64,000 nt of DNA from the NCBI RefSeq assembly GCF_018069625.1, contig NZ_CP072941.1:7750001-7814000 (forward strand). Direction: 5' to 3'. This DNA is from Streptomyces yatensis. GTDB taxonomy: Bacteria > Actinomycetota > Actinomycetes > Streptomycetales > Streptomycetaceae. The translations under genes were made by a program, and so were the position numbers. Of this stretch, positions 16,776 through 24,115 are shown piece by piece; position 1 is the stretch's first letter; each line of letters begins with the position of its first letter. Under the pieces are notes generated by a model, which saw nothing but the letters and a program-made list of their open reading frames with translations, was not told the origin of the DNA and did not search any database.

Positions 16776-17585
16776 ATGGGGCGAAAAGGTCGAATATCCG
16801 GGCTGCTCATGAGTGCCGTCTGTCTGACGCTGGGCCTCACCGCCTGTGGCGCGTCCTACGACACCACCTCACCGCGCAGCGCGCGGGAGCACGCGCTGAA
16901 GGACCCCGGGCACGCGACACCGGCCGCCTCGAAGCCGGACGTGCTGAAGAAGGGCGACGGGACGGACGGCTCGGTCGACTGCTCCCGCGCCAAATGCGTC
17001 GCCCTCACCTTCGACGCGGGCCCCAGCGAGAACACGCCCCGGCTGCTGAAGATCCTCAAGCGCGAGAAGGTCCACGCGACCTTCTTCATGCTCGGCAAGA
17101 AGCACATCGACAAACACCCCGACCTGGTGCGCCGCATCGCGGACGAGGGGCATGAGCTGGCCAACCACACCTGGTCGCACAAGATCCTGACCAAGAGCGA
17201 CGACGACCTGGTCCGCTCGGAGATCAACCGGGTCCAGAGCGCCGTCAAGAAGCTCACCGGCCGTACGCCGCTGCTGATGCGGCCGCCGCAGGGGCGTACC
17301 GACGAGCGGGTCTCCAAGATCTGCCGGGAGCTGGGCGTGGCGCAGGTGCTGTGGAGCGTGACGGCGAAGGACTACCAGACGACCGACTCCGCGCTGATCG
17401 AGAAGCGGGTGCTGGAGCAGACGGACCGCGACGGGGTCATCCTGCTGCACGACATCTACAAGGGCACGGTGCCGGCGGTGCCGGGGATCCTGGCCAAGCT
17501 GAAGAAGGACGGCTATACGGTGGTGACGGTCTCCCAGCTGATGGCCCCGGCCGCTCCGGAACCGGGCAAGGTCTATCGCCCATGA
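16776..17585 (+). CDS. Secreted NodB-type polysaccharide deacetylase (lipoprotein)
   Basis: A 269-residue carbohydrate esterase family 4 protein. The signal peptide ends in the lipobox LTAC, Cys C24. Motif 1 is TFDAGPS, motif 2 HTWSH, motif 3 RPPQG and motif 5 LLHD. Usual motif 1 is TFDDGPS: the first Asp (base) is kept, while the second, a metal ligand, is Ala. It would act outside the cell on peptidoglycan, chitin or an acetylated polysaccharide, possibly a pectin side group. ATG 16776 follows GGGGAGAG; an earlier in-frame ATG lies within the inverted repeat and would spoil the signal peptide. Confidence 0.8.
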   Translation: MGRKGRISGLLMSAVCLTLGLTACGASYDTTSPRSAREHALKDPGHATPAASKPDVLKKGDGTDGSVDCSRAKCVALTFDAGPSENTPRLLKILKREKVHATFFMLGKKHIDKHPDLVRRIADEGHELANHTWSHKILTKSDDDLVRSEINRVQSAVKKLTGRTPLLMRPPQGRTDERVSKICRELGVAQVLWSVTAKDYQTTDSALIEKRVLEQTDRDGVILLHDIYKGTVPAVPGILAKLKKDGYTVVTVSQLMAPAAPEPGKVYRP

Positions 17586-17742
17586 GGCAACAGACCAACA
17601 GGACCTTCCGTTTCCGAACATCCTCGGCCACAAAACGATCAAGTCTTGTCGCAAGCTATCGCGAGGCGATCGGAATTTCGTAATCTAAGAATCCTCGGGT
17701 GCCCGGCAACCTAATCTGGACTGGCGGCAACTACGACATGGG

Positions 17743-17776
17743 ACGGGCCGGTCCGGATCCTCCGGCCCGTTCTCTC
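17743..17776 (+). promoter_or_regulatory. Hairpin with pyrimidine tail in the pectate-lyase leader
   Basis: ACGGGCCGG (17743-17751) pairs with CCGGCCCGT (17762-17770) and is followed by TCTCTC, only 20 bases before the ATG of the lyase gene. Together with a TAATCT box at 17712-17717 this could be a promoter with an attenuating leader, or the terminator of the deacetylase transcript. Confidence 0.45.
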
Positions 17777-17796
17777 GACGCGGAACAGGAGTTGCC

Positions 17797-19017
17797 ATGA
17801 GGCTGAGGCGCAAGCGGGGCCGCCACCGCCGCCGTAAGGACCGCACGCTGCCGCTGGGCAGCGCCGTGATCGTGGCGTCGGCCGTGGCCGGGGTCTATCT
17901 GACGGCTTCGCCGGAGGGCGCGAGCGCCGTGCCCACCACCGTGTACGTGGCCACCAACGGCAGCGACGGCGGCAGCGGCACCCTCAAGTCCCCCTTCCGA
18001 AGCCTCGAGAAGGCGATATCGACCGCCAAGGCGGGCACCACCATCGAGGTGCGCGGCGGCACGTACTACCCCGCCAGGACGCTGCGCAGCTCCGTCAGCG
18101 GCACCCCCCGCGAGCGCGTCCGACTCCGGCCCTACCGGGCGGAGAAGGTCCGGCTCGACGGCTCCCGGCTGGACGAGGGCTCCTCCCTGGTCTCCCTCAG
18201 CGCCGACTACTGGACGGTCTCCGGGATCGAGCTGCGCAACGCCCCGGGCGGCGGCCTGGTCTGCACCTCCTGTGCGAAAAACGTCTTCCAGAACCTCAGC
18301 ACCCACGGCAACGGCGACACCGGACTCACCCTCCGCGGCGATGACACCAACGGCAACGTCATCCGGAACCTGGACTCCTACGGCAACCACGACGATGCCA
18401 CCGGCGGCCAGAGAGCCGACGGCATGGCCCTCACCCACGGCTCCGGCACCGGCAACGTGGTCACCGGATCCCGGCTGTTCCGCAACAGCGACGACGGCCT
18501 CGACCTGTGGATGTGGGCGAGCCCCGTCACCATCGAGCACTCCTGGGCCTTCGGAAACGGCCGGAACCGCTGGCACATCCCCTACTTCAAGGGCGACGGC
18601 AGCGGCTTCCAGCTCGGCGCCGAGCGCCGCGGTGCCCCCTCGCCCTCCCATGTCGTACGGACCTCCGCCGCCTGGGCCAACACCAAGAGCGGCTTCGAGG
18701 CGGGCGGCAACACCGGAGCCCTCCGGCTCCAGCGCACCACCGCCTTCGACAACTGGGGCAAGGGCTACTCCTTCGCCGGCTCCCGCGCCCTCCTGACCGG
18801 CAACCTCGCGGTCTCCAACGGCCGCGGCAGCGCCGACACCGGACGCCTCGCCGTCTCCCGGGACAACAGCTGGACGCCGGGCGGCCCGGCCACCCCGCCG
18901 CTGGTCACCACCGACCCCACCACGGCCCTTGGCCCCCGGCGCCAGGACGGCTCCCTTCCGGTCACCAGCTTCCTCGTCGTCATGGACCGCACCGAGATCG
19001 GCTCGACGATGAACTGA
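17797..19017 (+). CDS. Secreted right-handed beta-helix protein, PL9-like pectate lyase
   Basis: A 406-residue protein with a basic N-terminus and signal-anchor segment (about residues 18-40), then YVATNGSDGGSGTLKSPF, the usual opening of PL9 and related parallel beta-helix proteins. The helix repeats include HGNGDTGLTLRG, ADGMALTHGSGTGNVV and NSDDGLDLW. The DD and D of the last block match the calcium-binding aspartates of PL9 pectate lyases. It is predicted to cleave polygalacturonate or rhamnogalacturonan outside the cell, giving uronides for the uronate pathway. RBS CAGGAG. Linkage specificity is inferred only. Where PL9 enzymes often have GFAAK, this protein has GMALT, so the catalytic base should be checked. 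Confidence 0.7.
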   Translation: MRLRRKRGRHRRRKDRTLPLGSAVIVASAVAGVYLTASPEGASAVPTTVYVATNGSDGGSGTLKSPFRSLEKAISTAKAGTTIEVRGGTYYPARTLRSSVSGTPRERVRLRPYRAEKVRLDGSRLDEGSSLVSLSADYWTVSGIELRNAPGGGLVCTSCAKNVFQNLSTHGNGDTGLTLRGDDTNGNVIRNLDSYGNHDDATGGQRADGMALTHGSGTGNVVTGSRLFRNSDDGLDLWMWASPVTIEHSWAFGNGRNRWHIPYFKGDGSGFQLGAERRGAPSPSHVVRTSAAWANTKSGFEAGGNTGALRLQRTTAFDNWGKGYSFAGSRALLTGNLAVSNGRGSADTGRLAVSRDNSWTPGGPATPPLVTTDPTTALGPRRQDGSLPVTSFLVVMDRTEIGSTMN

Positions 19018-19034
19018 GGCCCTGGGAGATCCGG

Positions 19035-19057
19035 GGCTCCCGGGAGCTGCGGGAGCC
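19035..19057. terminator. Hairpin between convergent genes
   Basis: GGCTCCC and GGGAGCC around a 9-base loop, between the stop of the lyase gene (19017) and that of the aldo/keto reductase (19069). No T-run is present on either side. Confidence 0.4.
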
Positions 19058-19068
19058 GTCCCGTCGCG

Positions 19069-20049
19069 TCAGCTGTGGCCCATGATGGGCCGCGGACGGT
19101 AGGGGTCCTCCAGGCGGGCCACCTCCGTCTCGTCGAGCGTCAGCCCGACCGCGGCGACCGCGTCCTCCAGATGACCGATCTTCGTGGCCCCGACGATCGG
19201 CGCGGTGACCGCGGGCCTGCCGAGCAGCCACGCCAGCGCCACCCGCGCCGGGGACACCTCGCGCTTCTCGGCGATCTCGCGGGTGGCGTCCACTATGGAG
19301 AACTCCGCGTCCGCGTACCACTTCTCCACCAGCGGATCGTTGCCCGCCCGGACGGTGGTCCCGGTGCGGTCCCGGCCGCGGGTGCCCGCCAGCAGCCCGC
19401 GGGCCAGCGGGCTCCAGGGGATGACGCCGACGCCCTGGTCCAGGCAGAGCGGGTTCATCTCCCGCTCCTCCTCCCGGTAGAGCAGGTTGTAGTGGTTCTG
19501 CATGGAGACGAACCGGGTCCAGCCGTGCGCCTCGGCCGTGTGCTGGGCCTTGGCGAACTGCCAGGCGTACATGGAGGAGGCGCCAATGTACCGGGCCTTT
19601 CCGGCCCGCACCACATCGTGGAGCGCCTCCATCGTCTCCTCGACGGGTGTCGCGGGGTCGAAGCGGTGGATCTGGTAGAGATCCACGTGGTCGGTGCCCA
19701 GCCGCCGCAGCGAGGCGTCGATGCCGGCCAGGATGTGCTTGCGGGACAGCCCGCGGTCGTTGGGGCCCTCTCCCATCGGGGAGTAGACCTTCGTGGCGAG
19801 GACATAGTCGTCGCGGCCGGGGAAGAGCTCCCGCAGCAGCTCGCCGGTGATCTCCTCGCTCCGGCCCATCGAGTACATGTCGGCGGTGTCGAAGAAGGTC
19901 ACCCCCTCCTCGACCGCGCGCCGCACGATCGGCCGCGCGTCGTCGATGTCCAGCTGCCAGGGCCGGTGTTCGGGGCTGCCGTAGCTCATCATGCCGAGGC
20001 AGATCCGCGACACCTTGATGCCCGACGCGCCCAGCCGTGCGTACTCCAT
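19069..20049 (-). CDS. Aldo/keto reductase
   Basis: A 326-residue NADPH-dependent (alpha/beta)8 reductase. The catalytic tetrad is complete: D54 and Y59 in FDTADMYSMG, K87 in LATKVYS and H128 in YQIHRFD. The cofactor block SPLARGLLAGT and the C-terminal IVGATKIGHLEDA agree with the AKR family (YajO/Tas-like size). RBS GAGGAG precedes ATG 20049; an upstream in-frame start would extend into the neighbouring gap. It could reduce a sugar-derived aldehyde, but aldo/keto reductases are promiscuous and the neighbours do not settle the substrate. Confidence 0.85.
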   Translation of the reverse strand: MEYARLGASGIKVSRICLGMMSYGSPEHRPWQLDIDDARPIVRRAVEEGVTFFDTADMYSMGRSEEITGELLRELFPGRDDYVLATKVYSPMGEGPNDRGLSRKHILAGIDASLRRLGTDHVDLYQIHRFDPATPVEETMEALHDVVRAGKARYIGASSMYAWQFAKAQHTAEAHGWTRFVSMQNHYNLLYREEEREMNPLCLDQGVGVIPWSPLARGLLAGTRGRDRTGTTVRAGNDPLVEKWYADAEFSIVDATREIAEKREVSPARVALAWLLGRPAVTAPIVGATKIGHLEDAVAAVGLTLDETEVARLEDPYRPRPIMGHS

Positions 20050-20119
20050 GCGCCTGCTCCTCCCGCCCATCCGTCCGTTCGGCCGACCCGTCACTGCAGA
20101 CCACCCCGGCCGCCGGATG

Positions 20120-20821
20120 TCAGCCCGGCGTGACGAAACCGCTCTCGTACGCGGCGATCACCGCCTGGGTGCGGTCCCGTACCCCCAATTTGGTGAGCAC
20201 CGCCCCCACATGCGTCTTGACCGTGGCCGGTCCCACCGCCATCCGGGTCGCGATCTCGGAGTTGGACAGCCCGTCGGTCATCAGCCGCAGCACCGCGGCC
20301 TCCCGCTCGGAGAGCCGCTCGCTCAGCGCCCGCGCGCTCGCCTCACGGTCCGGGCCCCGGGCGGCGGCGTGTTCGGCGGCCAGCGCCCGCACCGCGGCCG
20401 GGAACAGCAGCGAATCGCTGCGGGCCACCAGCCGCACCGCCTGCACCAGATCCTCCGCACGGGCCCGCTTGAGCAGAAAGCCGCTGGCCCCGGCGCGCAG
20501 CGCGTCGTACACATAGCTGTCGTTCTCGAACGTCGTCACCACGACGATGCGCGGCGGGTCCGCCATGGTGCTCAGGATCCGCTCGGTGGCGCGGATGCCG
20601 TCGACATCGGGCATCCGGACGTCCATCAGCACGACGTCCGGGCGCAGTTCACGGACCACCGGTACGGCCTCGGCGCCGCTTCCGGCCTCGCCGACGACCT
20701 GAAGGTCCGGTTCGCTGGAGAGGATCGCGCGCAGCGCGGTGCGCACCATCCGCTCGTCGTCGACGAGCACGATGCGCAGCGGGGGCGGCGGGGCGTTCAC
20801 CGGGGACGGCGGGGTGCTCAT
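20120..20821 (-). CDS. LuxR/NarL-family response regulator
   Basis: A 233-residue two-component regulator. The receiver domain has the acidic pair in LVDDE, the phosphorylation site D67 in LMDVRMPD and the conserved switch Thr and Lys (VVTTFEN, FLLKRA). The C-terminal LuxR helix-turn-helix reads LSEREAAVLRLMTDGLSNSE in its first half. Its ATG overlaps the kinase stop (ATGA), so it is the cognate partner of the kinase at 20818-22080. Its target genes are not evident; the divergent context gives no adjacent ABC transporter. Confidence 0.9.
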   Translation of the reverse strand: MSTPPSPVNAPPPPLRIVLVDDERMVRTALRAILSSEPDLQVVGEAGSGAEAVPVVRELRPDVVLMDVRMPDVDGIRATERILSTMADPPRIVVVTTFENDSYVYDALRAGASGFLLKRARAEDLVQAVRLVARSDSLLFPAAVRALAAEHAAARGPDREASARALSERLSEREAAVLRLMTDGLSNSEIATRMAVGPATVKTHVGAVLTKLGVRDRTQAVIAAYESGFVTPG

Positions 20822-22080
20822 CGGGACGCCTCCAGCGGGAGCCGGACCGTCAGCCGCCAGACGCCGTCCACGGTGTCCCACGCACAGGTGCCGCGCAGCA
20901 GGGTGGCCCGCTCGGCGATGCCGCGCAGCCCGCGGCCGCCGCCGGTGGGCCGTGCCCGGGCGGCTCCGTTCACCGGGTTCTCCATCGTGATCTCCACCTT
21001 CTTCGGGTCCTCGGCGATCCGGAGCCGCACCGGCACCCGGCCCGCGTGGCGCAGTGCGTTGCTGAGCCCCTCCTGGACGATGCGGTACGCCTCGCGGGAG
21101 ACGACGGGCGGCAGCCGGTCCAGCGAGCCCGGGGCCGTCAGCTCGACGGCGACGCCCGCGGCCCGGGTGCGGGCCAGCAGCCCGTCCAGGTCCATCAGGG
21201 TGGGGGAGGGGGCGGGGGCCGGACGGTCCTCCCCTTCACGTAACAGGCCCAGCACGCTGTCGAGTTCGCCGACCGCGTCCCGGGTGGTCTCCTCGATGGC
21301 CGCCAGCGCCTCCCGGGCGAAGTCCGGATCGGTGTCGAGGACCTTACGGGCCGCGCTCGCCTGGAGGGTCACCGCGCTCAGCGCATGGCCGACCGAGTCG
21401 TGCAGCTCGCGGGCGAGCCGGTTGCGGGCGGCCAGCCGGGTGGCCCGCCGCTCGGCGGCGGCGAGCCGCTCGGCGGGGGCGGGGCCGAGCAGCGCGGGCG
21501 CACAGCGGGCCAGCAGCGCCCCGGCGGCCGCGGCGATCCCCATGATCACGCCCAGCAGCAGCACCCCGGCCAAGGGCGCCAGCGCGCGGGAGGCCGAGGC
21601 GAAGGCGTGCGGCCAGCCCTCGTCGGCGTACGAGCCGTCGGTGAACGGCAGGGCGACCAGCAGCGCCGAGGCGGGCAGCAGGGACAGGATGAGCCCGCTG
21701 ACCAGCCCGCCGATGGCCAGATGCAGCCCGTACCAGAGCAAGGTGCGGGCACGCGCGTCCCATGACCCGGCGGGCCCGGCCGCGAGCTCCGCGGACTCCG
21801 GAAGCCCGCACAGCGAGCGGGCGGCGGTGGCCTCCAGGGGGCGTACGAGCGGGAGCAGCGCGGTCGGCACGGCCAGCGGCAGGGCGGTGGCGAAGGTGCC
21901 CAGCTGCCACGGCAGGGAGGTGAAGGGCACGGCGTCCTGGAGGAGCATCGAGAAGACGACGCCGGTCAGCAGGTAGTACGGCATCAGCAGGGCGCCGCCG
22001 AGCACCAGATGGACCCAGCGCAGCTGGGCCCGGCGGCCGGCCACCGCACGGACCGCCCGCCGCCACCACGCCCCGGTCAC
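20818..22080 (-). CDS. Membrane histidine kinase, HisKA_3 type
   Basis: A 420-residue sensor kinase. About four to six membrane helices fill residues 20-215. The dimerisation domain has RLARELHDSVGHALSAVTLQ, with its phosphoacceptor His in ELHDSVGH. The ATPase domain has the N box EGLSNALRHAG and a G box GGGRGLRGIAERA. GTG 22080 overlaps the stop of the upstream membrane gene (GTGA), so the longer frame continuing to 22803 is only read-through of that gene in another frame. The signal is unknown. Confidence 0.88.
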   Translation of the reverse strand: MTGAWWRRAVRAVAGRRAQLRWVHLVLGGALLMPYYLLTGVVFSMLLQDAVPFTSLPWQLGTFATALPLAVPTALLPLVRPLEATAARSLCGLPESAELAAGPAGSWDARARTLLWYGLHLAIGGLVSGLILSLLPASALLVALPFTDGSYADEGWPHAFASASRALAPLAGVLLLGVIMGIAAAAGALLARCAPALLGPAPAERLAAAERRATRLAARNRLARELHDSVGHALSAVTLQASAARKVLDTDPDFAREALAAIEETTRDAVGELDSVLGLLREGEDRPAPAPSPTLMDLDGLLARTRAAGVAVELTAPGSLDRLPPVVSREAYRIVQEGLSNALRHAGRVPVRLRIAEDPKKVEITMENPVNGAARARPTGGGRGLRGIAERATLLRGTCAWDTVDGVWRLTVRLPLEASR

Positions 22081-23117
22081 GAAGCCGGGTACGCTGCCGC
22101 GCCCCCGGCGGAGCCGCGCTCGCGGAAGAAGCGCCCGCCGGCCGTGAGGACGAGCAATCCGACGGTCATCTGCACAGCGTAGGTCAGATTCATCAGCGCG
22201 GTCGGCTCCTTGGCGGCGTTCTGGGCGGTCAGTCCGGTCAGGAGGAGCCAGCCGCCCCAGCAGGCGAGCGCCGCGGAGCCGACGCAGGCCAGACCCAGCG
22301 GCAGGGCGAGGCGCACCCGACGCCCGGCGCGGAAGGCGACCATGAGCACGCCGAGCGCGGTGATGAGCGCGAACAGGACGTACACACCCTCGAGGACGGA
22401 GAAGTCGCTGCCGCGGTCCTGGGCCCGGTAGTCGTCCAGCCCGGTGTCCGACCCCGCGGCCCACAGCAGATGGACGGCGGCGGGCACCGCGGTGAGCAGG
22501 GCGATGACGACGGCGACCGGGCGCCGGGTGGCGGGGCCCGCCCCCCGGGCGGGCAGATCGGCGATCCGGCCGCGCCACAGATGGCCCCAGCGGCGGCGGG
22601 CGTACAGCACGAACAGGCCGCCCAGGGCCAGCCCCTGCACGATGAACCCGCCGTAGACCATCCCGAAGACCCACTCGGCCAGGAACGTCCCGCCCGACCC
22701 GGAGGACCGGCCCCCGTCCCCGCCGCCGAAGCCGAGCGCCCTGGCCGCCAACTGGGCCGGGAATCCGGCCATGATGGGCGCGAGCAGCCCGCAGGCCACC
22801 CATGCGGGCAGGGCCGTCAGCCAGGCCGGTGCCCGCAGCCCCCAGGGGCGGGTGAGCAGCAGGGCGAGGACGACCACGGCGGCGTCCATGAGCACCGACA
22901 GGCCGTTGACGACGACCATCACCGTCTGCCGGCCGGGGTCGCGCAGCTCGCTGCCCTCGGGCATGCCGACATGACTGCCCGACATCCAGGCGATCTTGAG
23001 GCCGATGTACGGGAGACAGGCGAGGATCGCGACGGCCCGCAGGATCCGCCCGGCCGAGTCGCCGGGGGAGCGGGCGGGTGCGGGACGCGTCCGGGAGCCG
23101 GAAAGGGTGTGGGTCAC
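22077..23117 (-). CDS. Multi-spanning membrane protein linked to the two-component system
   Basis: A roughly 346-residue protein with about eight hydrophobic segments and a short Gly/Ser-rich loop (about residue 145). There is no recognisable catalytic motif. It is the first gene of a three-gene overlapping operon with a histidine kinase and a response regulator. Similar membrane genes accompany such kinases in other streptomycetes, so it may be a signal input or target. GTG 23117 is preferred over an earlier in-frame start because it gives a cleaner N-terminus, with GAGG 10 bases upstream. Confidence 0.6.
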   Translation of the reverse strand: MTHTLSGSRTRPAPARSPGDSAGRILRAVAILACLPYIGLKIAWMSGSHVGMPEGSELRDPGRQTVMVVVNGLSVLMDAAVVVLALLLTRPWGLRAPAWLTALPAWVACGLLAPIMAGFPAQLAARALGFGGGDGGRSSGSGGTFLAEWVFGMVYGGFIVQGLALGGLFVLYARRRWGHLWRGRIADLPARGAGPATRRPVAVVIALLTAVPAAVHLLWAAGSDTGLDDYRAQDRGSDFSVLEGVYVLFALITALGVLMVAFRAGRRVRLALPLGLACVGSAALACWGGWLLLTGLTAQNAAKEPTALMNLTYAVQMTVGLLVLTAGGRFFRERGSAGGAAAYPAS

Positions 23118-23209
23118 GAGGACCAGCCTCGCGGCGTGGTGGGCGCCGCGCCTCACCCTGCCCGACGATCCGCCTCCGCCGCGCGGCGGAGGGGCCGTCC
23201 TCCCGTGGG

Positions 23210-23980
23210 TCAGAGACGGCGCGTCGCGAGGGTGAGCCGGTCCCGGGCGTCGAACAGGGCGTCCTTGATCATCTGCTCATGGGTGGGGGTGAGCCGGGCC
23301 ACCGGCACCGAGCAGCTGATGGCGTCGCGCGAGGGGGTGCGGTACGGGATGGCGATGCCGAAGCAGCGCAGGCCCAGGGTGTTCTCCTCGCGGTCCACCG
23401 CGTACCCCTGCTCCCGGATGAGGTGCAGCTCCTCGATCAGCTTCTCGCGGTCGGTGATGGTGTGCTCGGTGAGCTGGCCCAGCGTCTCCGGCAGCAGCTT
23501 GCGCACCTGCTCGTCGGAGTACGTGGCCAGCAGCGCCTTGCCGAGCGAGGTGGAGTGGGCGGGCAGCCGGCGGCCGACGCGGGTGAAGGGGCGCAGATAG
23601 TGCTGCGACTGCCGGGTGGCGAGATAGACGACATTGGTGCCGTCGAGGCGGGCGAGGTGGATGGTCTCGGTGGTGTCGTCCGAGAGCCGGTCCAGGGTGG
23701 GGCGGGCGGCGGCCACGACCTCGTCGCCGTCGATGTAGGAGGTGCCGACGAGCAGGGCGCGCACCCCGATGCCGTAGCGGGTGCCGGTGGCGTCCGTCTC
23801 CACCCAGCCGAGCTCCACCAGGGTGCGCAGCAGCATGTAGAGGCTCGACTTGGGATAGCCCACGGCCTCCTGGACCGCGGCGAGGCTGTGCATTCCGGGC
23901 CGCCCGGCGAAGAACTCCAGCAGTTCGACCGTGCGGACAGCCGATTTGACCTGGGCCCCGCCCGTCTCGGCAGCTGACAT
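23210..23980 (-). CDS. IclR-family regulator
   Basis: A 256-residue regulator with an N-terminal winged helix (SLAAVQEAVGYPKSSLYMLLRTL, read in parts around residues 33-55) and a C-terminal IclR effector domain containing LPAHSTSLGKALLAT and GYAVDREENTLGLRCFGIAI. It diverges from the alpha-ketoglutaric semialdehyde dehydrogenase gene, with symmetric sites in the shared gap. It probably represses or activates that gene in response to a sugar-acid intermediate such as a keto-deoxy acid, the usual effectors of KdgR/IclR proteins. ATG 23980 has AGAGGGG upstream; an earlier ATG at 24034 would overlap the operator region. Confidence 0.85.
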   Translation of the reverse strand: MSAAETGGAQVKSAVRTVELLEFFAGRPGMHSLAAVQEAVGYPKSSLYMLLRTLVELGWVETDATGTRYGIGVRALLVGTSYIDGDEVVAAARPTLDRLSDDTTETIHLARLDGTNVVYLATRQSQHYLRPFTRVGRRLPAHSTSLGKALLATYSDEQVRKLLPETLGQLTEHTITDREKLIEELHLIREQGYAVDREENTLGLRCFGIAIPYRTPSRDAISCSVPVARLTPTHEQMIKDALFDARDRLTLATRRL

Positions 23981-24044
23981 CGCCTTGACCCCTCTGTTCG
24001 ACCAGCCATAGAGTCCCGAGGGAAAATTCATCACCCGGGACAGC

Positions 24045-24072
24045 GTTCAGCATATCGAACACCGTCGATGTG
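24045..24072. promoter_or_regulatory. Overlapping inverted repeats in the IclR/dehydrogenase divergent promoter
   Basis: GTTC-8-GAAC (24045-24060) and CATATCGA-6-TCGATGTG (24051-24058/24065-24072, one mismatch) overlap. GTTC...GAAC symmetry of this length is usual for actinobacterial IclR operators. The sites lie between the two divergent starts, 44 bases before the dehydrogenase GTG. Confidence 0.5.
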
Positions 24073-24115
24073 TGGGACGCAAGCAGCGGTAACACCACAG
24101 CAGGAGGAATCCGCG

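Noticed and set aside
22081..22803. N-terminal extension of the histidine kinase
   Set aside because: The extra residues are Arg/Pro/Gly-rich read-through in another frame of the upstream membrane gene; the GTGA overlap at 22080 gives a sound start.
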